Origin: Indolivaga alginatilytica | Lineage (GTDB): Bacteria; Bacteroidota; Bacteroidia; Bacteroidales; Dysgonomonadaceae | Direction: 5' to 3' | Assembly (NCBI RefSeq): GCF_003201355.1 | Contig: NZ_QICL01000034.1 | Span: 1 to 45,593 of the forward strand | DNA: 45,593 nt | Shown here: positions 1 to 10,230 of the stretch, in pieces | Numbering within the stretch: position 1 is the first letter of the stretch | Layout of the letters: each line of letters starts with the position of its first letter | The notes under the pieces: model-generated | Seen by the model: only the letters and a program-made list of their open reading frames with translations | The model's database searches: none | Told to the model about the DNA's origin: nothing | Translations under genes and position numbers: made by a program

Positions 1-168
1 TTCAAATATGGACTCGATTATATTTTTGAATACCTTTACAAGGCTTATTACAAGCAGAATATAGACCCGTGTAAATTTTTGTCATGTACTGAGCACTTTT
101 GTTACTTTTGTTACCTTTCTAAACAGGAAAAACTGATATACAATATATTAACAAAAACGAAAAAGTAA
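1..168 (+). CDS. Possible 3' end of an upstream gene (partial)
   Basis: Frame 1 is open from the first base to a TAA at 166-168 (55 codons). The translation is rich in Tyr, Phe, Lys and Cys and I recognise no family in it. In DNA this AT-rich an open run of 55 codons is somewhat unlikely by chance but not compelling. A promoter-like motif and GTTAC repeats lie inside it, which argues that it may be non-coding. Treat it as a candidate C-terminus of a gene that begins before the window. Confidence 0.25.
   Translation, partial: FKYGLDYIFEYLYKAYYKQNIDPCKFLSCTEHFCYFCYLSKQEKLIYNILTKTKK
78..110 (+). promoter_or_regulatory. Bacteroidota-type promoter candidate upstream of dnaK
   Basis: TTTG at 78-81 is followed after 21 bp by TACTTTTG at 103-110, matching the Bacteroidota consensus TTTG-N19-21-TAnnTTTG. 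A second TACTTTTG lies at 201-208 without a well-placed TTTG. If used, the first would give dnaK a leader of about 320 nt. It overlaps the possible upstream reading frame, so it could be fortuitous. Confidence 0.3.
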
Positions 169-330
169 CATTCAGCAGTCACCTTTGTCACTTTATCGAT
201 TACTTTTGAGAGTTTTTGTAACGAATGTCACCTTATTAAGAATTCATGAGTATGCCCTATTCTATTTTCAGATATTTCTATGCTCTTAAAGGATATAAGG
301 CGATCTAAAATCATTCTGTCACTTTGTCAT
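101..330. repeat. Cluster of short GTYAC/GTAAC repeats
   Basis: Between the window start and dnaK the pentamers GTTAC, GTCAC or GTAAC occur at 101, 110, 165, 178, 187, 218, 227 and 318, often followed by TTTG. Two pairs (101/110 and 178/187) are spaced 9 bp apart. This could be a remnant of repetitive coding sequence or a protein-binding cluster; no function is assigned. Confidence 0.35.
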
Positions 331-377
331 ATTTTATTTTTTTGTGTTTTTTGGCACAAGATTTGTTTATTCTCTAG

Positions 378-396
378 TGTCGCAGCAAAAACGACA
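378..396. promoter_or_regulatory. Inverted repeat with 9-bp spacer 42 bp before dnaK
   Basis: TGTCG (378-382) and CGACA (392-396) form a perfect 5-bp inverted repeat with a 9-bp spacer. The geometry is like a CIRCE heat-shock operator (9-bp arms, 9-bp spacer), but the arms do not match CIRCE. It may be a regulatory site or a leader hairpin; the arms are short enough for chance. Confidence 0.25.
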
Positions 397-437
397 AATC
401 AGACTAAAAAATAACAAATAAAATATATAATCAAGAA

Positions 438-2345
438 ATGGGAAAAATAATAGGAATCGACTTAGGTACCACAAACTCTTGTGTTGCCGTATTAGAAGGT
501 AACGAGCCAATCGTTATTGCAAACAACGAAGGAAAAAGAACTACACCTTCTATTGTTGCTTTTATTGAAGGTGGCGAACGCAAAGTGGGTGATCCTGCAA
601 AGCGTCAGGCTATCACAAACCCTGAAAAAACAGTTTCGTCAATTAAAAGATTTATGGGTGAAACCTGGGATCAGGTTGCAAACGAAATCGGACGTGTACC
701 CTATAAAGTAGTAAAAGGTGATAACAATACTCCACGTGTGGATATTGACGGTCGTCTTTACACTCCACAAGAAATATCGGCTATGATACTTCAAAAAATG
801 AAGAAAACGGCTGAAGATTATTTAGGACAGGAAGTAACGGGAGCTGTTATTACAGTGCCTGCTTATTTCAACGACTCACAACGTCAAGCTACTAAAGAAG
901 CAGGAGAAATCGCAGGTCTGAAAGTAGAGCGTATTGTGAATGAACCTACAGCAGCAGCGCTTGCTTATGGTTTGGACAAAAAACATCTGGATATGAAGAT
1001 TGCAGTGTTCGACCTTGGTGGTGGTACATTCGATATTTCAATCCTTGAATTGGGTGACGGTGTTTTCGAAGTAAAATCTACAAATGGTGATACTCACCTG
1101 GGTGGAGATGACTTTGACCAAGTAATCATCGACTGGTTAGCAGAGGAATTCTTAAGAGAAGAAGGTCTGGATTTACGTAAAGACCCTATGGCTCTTCAAC
1201 GTTTGAAAGAAGCTGCTGAGAAAGCTAAAATCGAGCTTTCAAGTGCCACTTCTACAGAGATCAATTTACCCTATATTATGCCTGTTAACGGAATGCCAAA
1301 ACACTTGGTTAAAACATTAACACGTGCTAAATTCGAGCAACTGGCAGATGCATTGATACGTGCTTGTATCGAGCCTTGCCGTAACTCGCTGAGAGACGCA
1401 GGTCTTACTGCCGGAGATATTGATGAAGTTATTCTTGTAGGTGGATCGACTCGTATTCCTGCTATTCAGGCTGAGGTTGAGAAATTCTTTGGAAAGACTC
1501 CTTCCAAGGGTGTAAATCCTGATGAGGTGGTAGCAGTAGGTGCAGCTATTCAAGGTGCTGTATTAACCGGAGATATTAAAGATGTGTTGTTGCTTGATGT
1601 TACTCCACTTTCTTTAGGTATCGAAACTATGGGTGGTGTAATGACTAAACTGATCGAGTCTAACACAACAATACCGACCCGTAAGAGTGAAACATTCTCA
1701 ACAGCGAGCGACAATCAACCATCGGTACAAATCAATGTATTGCAAGGTGAACGCCCAATGGCGAGAGACAATAAACAAATCGGTGTATTCAATTTGGATG
1801 GTCTGCCACCTGCACAACGTGGTGTACCTCAAATCGAAGTAACTTTTGATATTGATGCCAATGGTATTTTGAAAGTATCTGCAAAGGATAAAGCAACCGG
1901 AAAAGAGCAATCTATCCGTATCGAAGCTTCTTCGGGATTGAGCGATGCCGAGATCCAAAGAATGAAAGACGAAGCTGCTGCTAATGCAGAATCGGATCAA
2001 AAGGAAAAAGAAAGAATTGATAAGCTTAATCAAGCGGATTCTTTAATCTTCCAAACAGAAAAACAATTATCTGAACTGGGCGATAAGATTCCTGCTGATA
2101 AGAAAGCTCCGATCGAATCTGCTTTGAATAAAGTAAAAGACGCTCACAAAGCTCAGGACATTCCTGCACTTGATGCAGCAATGGAAGAATTGAATACTTT
2201 GTTCCAAGCATTAAGCCAGGAGATGTACAATGCTACCGGTGGAGCAGCAGATCCAAATCAACAAGCAAATCCAAATCAAGGAGGTTCACAGCAACCAAAT
2301 AACGATGGTGATGTAACTGACGTTGATTTTGAAGAAGTGAAGTAA
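438..2345 (+). CDS. dnaK: Chaperone protein DnaK (Hsp70)
   Basis: This is the cytoplasmic ATP-dependent chaperone that binds unfolded segments and works with DnaJ and GrpE. The 635-residue product has the normal family length. The N-terminal ATPase domain (about 1-385) opens with [17 protein letters not shown] and contains [13 protein letters not shown] and THLGGDDFD. The linker segment [16 protein letters not shown] starts the substrate-binding domain (about 390-505). A helical lid follows, then a Gln/Asn/Gly-rich tail ending in EEVK, close to the EEVD-like end of many DnaK proteins. The start gives the canonical [12 protein letters not shown]. The gene stands alone without grpE or dnaJ nearby and is closed by a hairpin terminator, so it is functionally separate from the glycan locus downstream. 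The identification is secure. Confidence 0.98.
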   Translation: MGKIIGIDLGTTNSCVAVLEGNEPIVIANNEGKRTTPSIVAFIEGGERKVGDPAKRQAITNPEKTVSSIKRFMGETWDQVANEIGRVPYKVVKGDNNTPRVDIDGRLYTPQEISAMILQKMKKTAEDYLGQEVTGAVITVPAYFNDSQRQATKEAGEIAGLKVERIVNEPTAAALAYGLDKKHLDMKIAVFDLGGGTFDISILELGDGVFEVKSTNGDTHLGGDDFDQVIIDWLAEEFLREEGLDLRKDPMALQRLKEAAEKAKIELSSATSTEINLPYIMPVNGMPKHLVKTLTRAKFEQLADALIRACIEPCRNSLRDAGLTAGDIDEVILVGGSTRIPAIQAEVEKFFGKTPSKGVNPDEVVAVGAAIQGAVLTGDIKDVLLLDVTPLSLGIETMGGVMTKLIESNTTIPTRKSETFSTASDNQPSVQINVLQGERPMARDNKQIGVFNLDGLPPAQRGVPQIEVTFDIDANGILKVSAKDKATGKEQSIRIEASSGLSDAEIQRMKDEAAANAESDQKEKERIDKLNQADSLIFQTEKQLSELGDKIPADKKAPIESALNKVKDAHKAQDIPALDAAMEELNTLFQALSQEMYNATGGAADPNQQANPNQGGSQQPNNDGDVTDVDFEEVK

Positions 2346-2375
2346 GGACGATTACAAACGATAATCAACATAAGA

Positions 2376-2408
2376 AAACCGCAGTAAGACATTGTTTTAC
2401 TGCGGTTT
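2376..2408. terminator. Intrinsic terminator after dnaK
   Basis: A perfect 12-bp stem (AAACCGCAGTAA at 2376-2387 pairing with 2397-2408) with a 9-nt loop lies 31 bp after the dnaK stop and is followed by GTTATTTT. On the opposite strand it is followed by TTTTCTT, so it may also stop transcription of the convergent GH106 gene. Confidence 0.88.
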
Positions 2409-2505
2409 GTTATTTTAAAATCATTGTATGTATGAATATAAGTTTGTGAATAATGAATATCGAATCAATCAATTATAAATCATCTATCCAAGACATAATA
2501 CTATA

Positions 2506-5445
2506 TTATTCACTTCTATTAAATATCATCACAGGACCTAATAGCCCCGAAGAAATTAACTTATCATCAGCATTCCACTGTTTACGAGCTGAAAAAACTT
2601 TACGCTTCGAAGGACGCTTTTTTCCTTTCAACAGCCATTCAGGCCATTCTTTCATAGTCCCTTCCTTATTATACCCGACATCATCTGCCAACTGCTCATC
2701 ACCAATAAGACGGTTAGGCCACAAATTCACGACTTCTATTTCCAGTCTGTTTTCACCTGCTTTAGCAGCTTCAGTAATATCAAAACTATAGGGCGCACGC
2801 CAAGCAATACCCAGATCTTTTCCATTCAATTTTACACGGGCCATTATTTCGACCTTGCCCAAGTCCAATATTACCGGAAGCCGATCCCTGAGCATTTTAT
2901 CATCAATGGTAATGATTTTTTCATATCGGGCTGTACCACTAAAGTATTTAATTTCTGGATCAGTGTGCTCACTCCACGAAACAAGTCTAGGTAATTCTAC
3001 TTTTAAAGGAGTTCCCGATCCTTTTGGAAAATACAATACCCAATTATTATTTATGGCCGTCTCATTCTGCTGCTCTTGTTTTGGATTAAATAGAGGCAAA
3101 CTCGCATCTGCCGAAGGTCGAAAAATAACAAACCAACTTTTTGCGGCATTAAACGGAATACGTAAGGTGGTTGTACCACCTACATTAGCACTGATATCTA
3201 TTCTATATTTTTCACCTGTTTCCGCATCCCATAATTCCGCTTTTTTTCCATCTACACGAAAGGTACAGGTTGCCGTAAATTCTTTATCACTCGTATTTGC
3301 TAAAAAATAGCACTCTTCATTATCAATTGTTCTGTGTATATATTTTAACCAGTAATCAGCAGTGAAATCACGGGGAATTCCCATACGAAGCAAAGCTTCC
3401 TCAACAGTCATATCACTATAAACAGTTCCTTTTCCCAAGCGATTTTCTTTTGTTATATAATCGCCTGTTCCCCATAGTTCACCCACTAAAATCCCTAGTT
3501 TTTTTTCTTCCTCTCTATAATTAAGAAGCCCCGGTACAGATTTCGGGCGGTTACCCAGCACGACGGCTCCATTGCAAACCAGATTACGGATGTGTGTAAG
3601 CATTGCCACCGTCATTGTTTCCGAATCGGGTAACAGAAGAAGTTTATATGCGGGACGATTAGGAAAATATAATCCATTGTCATTCATTTCTACCTTCTTA
3701 AATGCGTCCTGTCCTATAACATCATAGTCGTATCCATCTAATGCTAATCCGGCAAAACGCTGCCAGGGTTCTTCCGACTGAAGAGCCAATACATCAGCAT
3801 AAAATATACCTTTTTGTAACATATATTGGCAACGCGAAATATAGGTATGCCATGCTGTCGAAAACTCCCACCATGTATTAGTACGTTCGTATTTAGAACC
3901 CCACCTATTCATTTGGATGCCCGGGCCTTCGACATCAAAGTATTGTGAAGAAAAACGATGAAATACCAGACGGTTTACTCCACCACTGAAAGCTTCATCT
4001 ACCAAAGGTTTCATTGTTGCAGGATGCCATTGCCAGCGCTCGCTACCCGAAGAAGTTAAAGCCTCGGCAGCTACAATAGTAGTTCCGTTCAAATGTGCAG
4101 CAGAGGCCATCGATTTGATGGTTGGATCAAAATTTGGGTGCCAGCCTACAGGTATCCAGAATTCGGCCATCGGTATATCTACGTATTGCACCACGTCCAT
4201 ATCATTGGCCGGAGTTGTATAACTTTCATAAGACAACTTTAATCCTTCTTTATGGGCTAATTGCTGAAATTCTTTCACATAGTTTTCCACAAAAAGCTCA
4301 CTGATGGTTTGGCGTAAGTCATACATAAAACGTTCGGTTTCCTGCAGGGAATTGATTACACGCCCTGTTAATACAGGTAACCAAGGCAGGATATCGTATC
4401 CGCGACGTTCCTTAAATATTTGATCAAACCCCGGAGTCCAGTTCTGACCACCACCTTCCCAGCTATCAATATGAACGGTTGTAAAAGCCTCACTAACTGC
4501 ATAGCTCTTCAATTTTTTCACCATTTCGTCGAAATGGAAACGAGTGGCTTCTTTACTTAACTTATCTGTTTCGGGACCAATCACTTTATATGTTACCGGA
4601 CCTATGCTGCTTCCTGTCCACTGATGACCGAAACGAATAATTGTCCATTCGCCTGCGGGTACATCCCAACTCAAAGTTCCATCCTTTTGCATTTTCGCTG
4701 TCAGGTTAATGACCTTGTTTTGTTGAATAATAGCCTCTTTAGGAGCTGTTTCTTTTAAAGAAGCACTTTGAGTGCCTCTATACATCAGATAGCGAGGAAA
4801 ACCGGGCCACTGTAACTCTTTATACGTAAAAGGGGCACAAGAGTAGCGAACGGGTCCCGCATTACCGGGATTCTGACTGCTTTTTAATGGAAAATCAGGG
4901 ATAATATAACGTTTCTCTGCAACTGTATCTATAACCCCCACAGCAATGACAGCTATATCGCGATAGTCATCTCCCAGTCCGGGGCTCTTTAATTTCCCGT
5001 TCCACTGTTTTCCTCCATGGATATATGTTTCGCTGCTTACAACCCATTGCATAGCCAACTCAGGCTTCACCCACGGGCCACCGGTTCCCCAGTACCCCGC
5101 ACCGTTATTACCTCCAATTTCCATACCCAATCGTTGTGCAGTAATGGCTGAGTGATGGAAAATTTCCTGCCAGTTCTTATCATTATATACTACAGGGCCA
5201 TTGGGACTATCCTGATCTACATCAAGAGCAATTGCTCCATTTATACCTGCACGATGCATGGCTTCGAGATCTTTCTGAACCCCTTCCTTACTGATATTTC
5301 CATTCACCCACATCCAGTAAACCCACGGTTGTACCTCCTTTGGCGGATTCAGGAATAAGTCAGAACCCACCTGAGCTATACTTTCAACCGCAGGGCAACT
5401 ACTTACAATTAATGCTAATGCTATATTCAGGGCTGTCCTTTTCAT
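2506..5445 (-). CDS. GH106-family alpha-L-rhamnosidase-like glycoside hydrolase
   Basis: This is a predicted exo-acting hydrolase of alpha-L-rhamnosyl linkages, probably exported. The 979-residue protein has a signal peptide whose VSSC (Cys17) may be a lipobox. The family hallmark is near the mature N-terminus: WVYWMWVNGNISKEG followed by a segment on the DLEAMHRAGINGA pattern, as in the GH106 barrel start. Two conserved acidic sites stand out, Glu330 in DSWEGGGQNW and Glu461 in AAEALTSSG; they are candidates for catalytic or metal-binding roles. The C-terminal part (about 830-979) carries a galactose-binding-like beta sandwich (VKLNGKDLGIAW, ENRLEIEVVNLWPNRL). It is the last gene of the left arm, 193 bp after the GH51 gene and behind a hairpin, so it may be expressed at a lower level. 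Substrate identity is inferred from family only. Confidence 0.85.
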   Translation of the reverse strand: MKRTALNIALALIVSSCPAVESIAQVGSDLFLNPPKEVQPWVYWMWVNGNISKEGVQKDLEAMHRAGINGAIALDVDQDSPNGPVVYNDKNWQEIFHHSAITAQRLGMEIGGNNGAGYWGTGGPWVKPELAMQWVVSSETYIHGGKQWNGKLKSPGLGDDYRDIAVIAVGVIDTVAEKRYIIPDFPLKSSQNPGNAGPVRYSCAPFTYKELQWPGFPRYLMYRGTQSASLKETAPKEAIIQQNKVINLTAKMQKDGTLSWDVPAGEWTIIRFGHQWTGSSIGPVTYKVIGPETDKLSKEATRFHFDEMVKKLKSYAVSEAFTTVHIDSWEGGGQNWTPGFDQIFKERRGYDILPWLPVLTGRVINSLQETERFMYDLRQTISELFVENYVKEFQQLAHKEGLKLSYESYTTPANDMDVVQYVDIPMAEFWIPVGWHPNFDPTIKSMASAAHLNGTTIVAAEALTSSGSERWQWHPATMKPLVDEAFSGGVNRLVFHRFSSQYFDVEGPGIQMNRWGSKYERTNTWWEFSTAWHTYISRCQYMLQKGIFYADVLALQSEEPWQRFAGLALDGYDYDVIGQDAFKKVEMNDNGLYFPNRPAYKLLLLPDSETMTVAMLTHIRNLVCNGAVVLGNRPKSVPGLLNYREEEKKLGILVGELWGTGDYITKENRLGKGTVYSDMTVEEALLRMGIPRDFTADYWLKYIHRTIDNEECYFLANTSDKEFTATCTFRVDGKKAELWDAETGEKYRIDISANVGGTTTLRIPFNAAKSWFVIFRPSADASLPLFNPKQEQQNETAINNNWVLYFPKGSGTPLKVELPRLVSWSEHTDPEIKYFSGTARYEKIITIDDKMLRDRLPVILDLGKVEIMARVKLNGKDLGIAWRAPYSFDITEAAKAGENRLEIEVVNLWPNRLIGDEQLADDVGYNKEGTMKEWPEWLLKGKKRPSKRKVFSARKQWNADDKLISSGLLGPVMIFNRSE

Positions 5446-5602
5446 ATTTGCAGATTTTTGTTAATAATAGGTTAGATAAGTAGCAGAAAAAAATGTTCTC
5501 GTATTTTATTTCAGAATCATAGCTCTCTGTTGCAGTTATGCTCACCTTTTTTTAACCTTATAATAATGTGCCGGGATAGTCGTTAATCAAAAAACATCAA
5601 GA

Positions 5603-5634
5603 TAACCGATCCGACGGAAAGGTCAGATCGGCTA
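5603..5634 (-). terminator. Hairpin terminator or attenuator after the GH51 gene
   Basis: On the minus-strand RNA a 13-bp stem (5634-5622 with 5615-5603) closes a 6-nt loop. The two positions that mismatch on the plus strand become G-U wobbles in this RNA. It begins 5 nt after the GH51 stop and is followed by TTGATGTTTTTTG. The strand asymmetry supports function in leftward transcription, ending or attenuating the message before the GH106 gene. Confidence 0.75.
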
Positions 5635-5638
5635 TAAC

Positions 5639-7183
5639 TTATTCCAATTCGAGCATTACTACCGATTTAGGAGGCAATTTCACAGATAAGTTTTGCTTAT
5701 CCATCTTAACCCCTTTGAAATCGGACGGTTTTACTGTATTAGGTTTATCAAACGTATTATGATCATTTACCTGTGGCGAAGTCAATATTTGCCCCGAGAC
5801 TTTACTAACTCTATGACCTTTAATATCGCATGAAACAATCTGTTCATTACTCAAATCAATATTTACAAGTGTAATATGCATTTTTCCGTCTGCATCTATT
5901 GAAGCCGAAGAGTTTACCGCATCCATTACTTTGCCATTGTTCTCACACTTATTGGAACTTAGTATCATAGGCAACATCGTTGCTTCCTGATGCACTTTGT
6001 AAAGATCAAAAACCCAATAAGTAGGAGTCAATACCATTTTCTCGTTGTCGGTGAGTATCATTGCCTGCAAAACGTTTACCATCTGTGCTATATTAGACAT
6101 TTTCACGCGATCGCAATGCTGGTTGAATATATTCAGTGTAACACCTGCTATGATCGCATCACGCATTGTATTTTGCTGAAAGAGAAATCCCGGATTGGTT
6201 CCCGGTTCTACATTATACCATGCCCCCCATTCGTCAGGCATAAGGGCTATTTTTTTCTGTGGATCGTATTTATCCATAACAGCCGAATGTTTCTCTACCA
6301 ATTCCTGCATAAAATAGGCTTTACCAATAGTTCTGTAATATTCGTTTTCATCAAATTGGGTTGCCGACCCTTTGTCTTTCCAATCATTAGGAACCACATA
6401 GTAATGCAACGATACTCCGTTCATTCTGTTGCCTGCTTTTTGCATCAGAGTCTCTGTCCAATTATAATCGTCAACATTGGGTCCTCCTGCTATTTTGAAT
6501 AACTTATTCTCCCCATAATTACGGCAATAGGTTGAAAATCTGAGGTACAGGTCAGCATAATAATCAGCCTTCATATTTCCGCCACAACCCCAGTTTTCGT
6601 TTCCTACTCCCCAGAATTTTACTTTCCACGGTTTTTCCCTTCCATTTTGTTGACGTAATTTAGCCATAGGACTTTCACCGTCAAAAGTGATGTATTCTAC
6701 CCATTTTGACATTTCTTCGACTGTTCCACTACCTACGTTTCCGCAGATATAGGGTTCACAATTCAATTGCTCGCATAAATCAAGAAACTCATGAGTACCG
6801 AAGCTGTTATCTTCAACAACACTCCCCCAGTGTGTGTTTACCATTTTAGGACGGTTTTCACGAGGGCCTATGCCATCCATCCAGTGGTATTCATCAGCAA
6901 AACAGCCTCCCGGCCAGCGCAAATTGGGAATGTTGATCCGTTTCAATGCTTCAACAACATCGTTGCGGATACCTCGTGTATTAGGGATCGATGAATTTTC
7001 ACCAACCCATATACCACCATAAATACAGTGCCCCAGATGTTCGGAGAATTGTCCGTATATATGTTTACTGATGGTCTGCGTTCCCTGATCCGCATTAATA
7101 ACCATCTTATTTTCCTGAGCCGATGTATTGCTCATAAACAGGCTCCACAGAGCGGCTGTAAATAGAATGTTTGATAATTTCAT
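5639..7183 (-). CDS. GH51 alpha-L-arabinofuranosidase
   Basis: The enzyme removes terminal alpha-L-arabinofuranose from arabinan or arabinose-decorated side chains with retention of configuration. The 514-residue product has an export signal (hydrophobic segment ending near NTSAQ). The GH51 hallmarks are [19 protein letters not shown] near the N-terminus, [14 protein letters not shown], the acid/base motif WGVGNENWG (Glu196) and the nucleophile motif [10 protein letters not shown] (Glu318). The C-terminal part forms the beta sandwich typical of the family and ends in the usual [12 protein letters not shown] pattern. It sits 16 bp after the upstream GH28 gene in the left-arm operon and is followed by a hairpin. 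Both catalytic residues are present, so activity is expected; the parent polymer is inferred. Confidence 0.94.
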   Translation of the reverse strand: MKLSNILFTAALWSLFMSNTSAQENKMVINADQGTQTISKHIYGQFSEHLGHCIYGGIWVGENSSIPNTRGIRNDVVEALKRINIPNLRWPGGCFADEYHWMDGIGPRENRPKMVNTHWGSVVEDNSFGTHEFLDLCEQLNCEPYICGNVGSGTVEEMSKWVEYITFDGESPMAKLRQQNGREKPWKVKFWGVGNENWGCGGNMKADYYADLYLRFSTYCRNYGENKLFKIAGGPNVDDYNWTETLMQKAGNRMNGVSLHYYVVPNDWKDKGSATQFDENEYYRTIGKAYFMQELVEKHSAVMDKYDPQKKIALMPDEWGAWYNVEPGTNPGFLFQQNTMRDAIIAGVTLNIFNQHCDRVKMSNIAQMVNVLQAMILTDNEKMVLTPTYWVFDLYKVHQEATMLPMILSSNKCENNGKVMDAVNSSASIDADGKMHITLVNIDLSNEQIVSCDIKGHRVSKVSGQILTSPQVNDHNTFDKPNTVKPSDFKGVKMDKQNLSVKLPPKSVVMLELE

Positions 7184-7199
7184 GATAATATGATTTTGA

Positions 7200-8648
7200 T
7201 TATTTTACAATTCGTTGTTTCTCCTTATTCCTAAAAGCCGCTTCACCTTCAAAATTGAAAACTTTAAGGTTCGTAACTTCATAGCTTTCCAACGCATGAG
7301 AGAAATAATCGGGTTTGTTGTCTCCCCATCTGACAGAGCTATTTCGAATAGTGATGTTTGTAGCCTTGTCGAAATAAAATCCTGAGGTACTTCCTTTTAC
7401 CATACCTTCCACTTCTGATGGGCGACGGTCGTAAATACCTCCATTATGTGATGTTGTTTTATTGACAAAGAGATCGACTTGGTCGAAATAAACATCCGAT
7501 ATCTTGTCGGCAGATTCGGCACTCACATAAATCCCGTTTTCACCCGAACATTTAATGTTACTGAATGTTATGTCCCTCACCTCACCTACACGACCTTCAG
7601 TTGCCCCTTTAGGAAATCTCCAGTTAGCATCTTTGTGGTTTATTTTTGCACGGCGGTAGGCTGTTATATAGATGGGCTCGGCTTTTCCCCACCATACATC
7701 CGAAAATAAAACGGACTGTATAATCATATTCGAAAAGATAACATGAGACACTATACCCTCGTCTCTGTTCTGAATCCCGATTCCACGATTACTTGCATTA
7801 ATTATACAGTTGTTGAAAACCACATTGCGTATGGTATCCATGTTCTCGGAGCCTATCTTGATGGCGCACGATCGGGATGTCATGGTGCAGTTTGTAACCG
7901 TAATGTTTTCGCAACTGCCAAATTCTTCGTATTCGCGTCTGTTTTTTAAACATATGCAGTCATCACCCGATTCTATATAGCAATTGCTGATTCGCACATT
8001 TTTGCTGTGATCTAGATCGATGCCGTCACTGTTTCTTACTTTCAGGCTATTTAATAACGTTATGTCTGAAATACTAACATCATTACAACCGATCAGGTGA
8101 ACAGTCCAATAAGCAGAATTGCGAATAGTAAGGTCTCTTATCCTTAGGTTTTTGCCCCCTACAATAGTTATCATGTGAGGGCGGGGATCGATCACATTAA
8201 AAGGTTTAAGTATATAACTGTCGTCAAGTTCTTCACCCATAAAAGATATACCGTTACCATCTATAATGCCGCCTCCGCAAATAGTCAGATTCTCAATATG
8301 TTCACCGCCGATCCAGATTGTACCTTCACCGGGATTCTCTCTGAACGCACTTTTTTTATATACTTTCTCATCGGGGTTTGCGAGTAATACAGCTCCCGTT
8401 TCGACCTGAAATTCAATATTCGATTTCAGGTCAAAAGGCCCTGCCATAAAGGTGTGCCCTGCGGGTATAATCACTTGCCCTCCTTTTGCAGCATGACAGG
8501 CGTTAATAGCCTTTTGTATAGCTTTTGCATCATCGGATGTACCATTGCCTACTGCACCATAATCTTTGATATTAAAAGTTTTTGATGCACCGTGAGTAAC
8601 CATGGTAAATGATAGTGTAAATAATAAGGTATAAATAAATTTAGTCAT
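7200..8648 (-). CDS. GH28 polygalacturonase-like pectin hydrolase (first copy)
   Basis: This is a predicted exported right-handed beta-helix enzyme acting on galacturonic-acid linkages of pectin. The 482-residue protein has a signal peptide (to about GAS at residue 22) and the opening [20 protein letters not shown] typical of GH28. Catalytic aspartates are visible in NSDGIDL (Asp208) and SGDDC (Asp229, Asp230). The usual Gly-His-Gly after them is replaced by [11 protein letters not shown], so the canonical His is absent, and the RIK site reads [12 protein letters not shown]. These changes point to an exo-acting or rhamnogalacturonan-type subgroup rather than a classic endo-polygalacturonase. 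It lies 10 bp after the second GH28 gene, which suggests coordinated expression and complementary linkage specificity. Confidence 0.9.
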   Translation of the reverse strand: MTKFIYTLLFTLSFTMVTHGASKTFNIKDYGAVGNGTSDDAKAIQKAINACHAAKGGQVIIPAGHTFMAGPFDLKSNIEFQVETGAVLLANPDEKVYKKSAFRENPGEGTIWIGGEHIENLTICGGGIIDGNGISFMGEELDDSYILKPFNVIDPRPHMITIVGGKNLRIRDLTIRNSAYWTVHLIGCNDVSISDITLLNSLKVRNSDGIDLDHSKNVRISNCYIESGDDCICLKNRREYEEFGSCENITVTNCTMTSRSCAIKIGSENMDTIRNVVFNNCIINASNRGIGIQNRDEGIVSHVIFSNMIIQSVLFSDVWWGKAEPIYITAYRRAKINHKDANWRFPKGATEGRVGEVRDITFSNIKCSGENGIYVSAESADKISDVYFDQVDLFVNKTTSHNGGIYDRRPSEVEGMVKGSTSGFYFDKATNITIRNSSVRWGDNKPDYFSHALESYEVTNLKVFNFEGEAAFRNKEKQRIVK

Positions 8649-8658
8649 TGTATTTCTA

Positions 8659-10119
8659 TTATTTATTGCTGATATATCCTCTGTGTACGAATTCGCCGCT
8701 GATCTGATCGAATGACATTGCTTCGGTCTGATCGGGAGCCGGATTTGCTTTAATCTTATCTAAATACAGATTTTCGATCTTCTCGAAGTTAAAGGCTTTC
8801 TGCCATGTAGGTTCAGGTTTCTGCTCGTCCCATTTTACAGAACATTCATTTAAGGTCAGATTCTTTATATTCATAAAGTGAAAAGCATGTTTCGACCGCT
8901 TGTCAATGGCATTTTCGGGCTCCATGTAGAGGTTGACATTGTTGAATCGTATATCTTCCATAGCACTGTTATATCCTTCGAGCCGGACACCACTTTGGCT
9001 GCGTGCTGAGATATTGTCGAAACTTACATTTTTGATACTTCCTGTTTTCGATTGGGGTGTCCTGTTGGCTACAATCAACCAGATAGGATCGCCATTTCCC
9101 CACCAGAAACATCTTTTTCGCTCGGTCTTTATGATGATGTTCGAAAAATGGACATCGGAAACATTTCCTCCATCGCGTATTATCATATTTAAACCTCTGT
9201 TAGCTCCATTGATTACACAGTTTGATACGGTGATACGGCTAAAATCGGAATGCGATTCAGTACCTATTTTCAGAGCGGCAGATGATGAGCGGAGTATACA
9301 ATTCGTGATTACAATATCTTCACAAGACATACTCTTACCTTCATTCTTGCTTGTTTTTAAACACAAGGCATCATCGCCTGTATCTATTATGCAATCCGAT
9401 ACTAATACCTGACTGCTTCCGTCTATATCCAGGCCATCAGAATTTACACCATTGTCGGAACTGGATGTAATATAAATTCCCCGAATAAATACCCTGCTGC
9501 ACCATTGCACATGAAACGTCCAGAAGCCCGATTCAATCAGTTGAATATCTTCGACAGTCACATCATGGCAATTAGTCAGATTTATCAATCCCGGACTAGG
9601 GGCTACACGTCTGTATTTTGTCCTGTAATCTGCTCCGTATTTGGCTGCATTGGCTATTTCCCTGCCTGTGATAAGCTCGGTCGGATCGAATTCCGCTTCT
9701 CTCGTATATTGCTCTCTGACACCTTGACCGTGTAACCGCCCTTTACCCGATATTTTTATATTTTCGCAATCGAAAGCTGCAATCAGTACATTTACCGATT
9801 GGGCATCGGCTGCTCCGTGCTTCATGCTCTTACCTTCGTAGTCAGCTTTGTTTTGTGATGCATAAATAGTTGCACCTGTTTCCAGATTGAAGTTTACATT
9901 GCTTCTCAAAAACAAGGTTGCCGAAAGGTATTCGCCGGCAGGAACAACAACAGTTCCTCCTCCGTCTTTGGCGCAAGCGTCAATTGTTTGCTGAATGGCA
10001 CTCGTTGAGACTATCGTTTTATTATTTTTCGCTCCATAATCCCTAATATTATAAATTTTCGCCGAAACTCCGCTTATCGATACCAGGATTGCAAATAGTA
10101 TACTTATTCTTTTTTTCAT
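8659..10119 (-). CDS. GH28 polygalacturonase-like pectin hydrolase (second copy)
   Basis: This is an exported beta-helix hydrolase of the GH28 clan. I place the start at 10119 (486 residues), where MKKRISILFAILVSISGVSA forms a clean signal peptide; an in-frame start at 10167 would add 16 residues that spoil it. The mature protein starts with IYNIRDYGAKNNK. The catalytic aspartates are in VNSDGLDIDG (Asp228) and TGDDALCLK (Asp249, Asp250). As in its neighbour, the His-Gly motif is replaced by SSAALKIGTES, and the substrate-binding Arg region reads NRGLNMIIRDGG. The two GH28 proteins are clearly diverged and so probably not a recent duplication. The upstream gap to GH92 contains a dispersed repeat element. 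Confidence 0.9.
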   Translation of the reverse strand: MKKRISILFAILVSISGVSAKIYNIRDYGAKNNKTIVSTSAIQQTIDACAKDGGGTVVVPAGEYLSATLFLRSNVNFNLETGATIYASQNKADYEGKSMKHGAADAQSVNVLIAAFDCENIKISGKGRLHGQGVREQYTREAEFDPTELITGREIANAAKYGADYRTKYRRVAPSPGLINLTNCHDVTVEDIQLIESGFWTFHVQWCSRVFIRGIYITSSSDNGVNSDGLDIDGSSQVLVSDCIIDTGDDALCLKTSKNEGKSMSCEDIVITNCILRSSSAALKIGTESHSDFSRITVSNCVINGANRGLNMIIRDGGNVSDVHFSNIIIKTERKRCFWWGNGDPIWLIVANRTPQSKTGSIKNVSFDNISARSQSGVRLEGYNSAMEDIRFNNVNLYMEPENAIDKRSKHAFHFMNIKNLTLNECSVKWDEQKPEPTWQKAFNFEKIENLYLDKIKANPAPDQTEAMSFDQISGEFVHRGYISNK

Positions 10120-10132
10120 CGTTTTTAAATTT

Positions 10133-10220
10133 AAGGTCACAGACCTTTTTATTACTTTGGCAAACACAACAGCAATAGTTTGTTATAATCAGAAAGGATA
10201 TCATTAAATACTTTCATTTA
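10133..10220 (+). repeat. Dispersed intergenic repeat element, copy 1
   Basis: This 88-bp segment between the GH92 and GH28 genes aligns without gaps (about 70 percent by eye) with 39431-39518. It begins with a short hairpin, AAGGTC-ACA-GACCTT, followed by TTTTATT and CTTTGGCAA. It lies in the opposite orientation to the genes around it, so it is unlikely to be a simple terminator here. Confidence 0.6.
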
Positions 10221-10230
10221 TTTAGAAGTC

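Noticed and set aside
2453-2791. Plus-strand open frame of 112 codons opposite the 3' end of the GH106 gene
   Set aside because: It lies mostly antisense to a well-supported gene and has no family-like motifs.
6034-6502. Plus-strand open frame within the GH51 gene, and many similar frames inside other genes
   Set aside because: They are shadows on the opposite strand of clear glycoside hydrolase genes and show no signal peptide, domain or spacing evidence.
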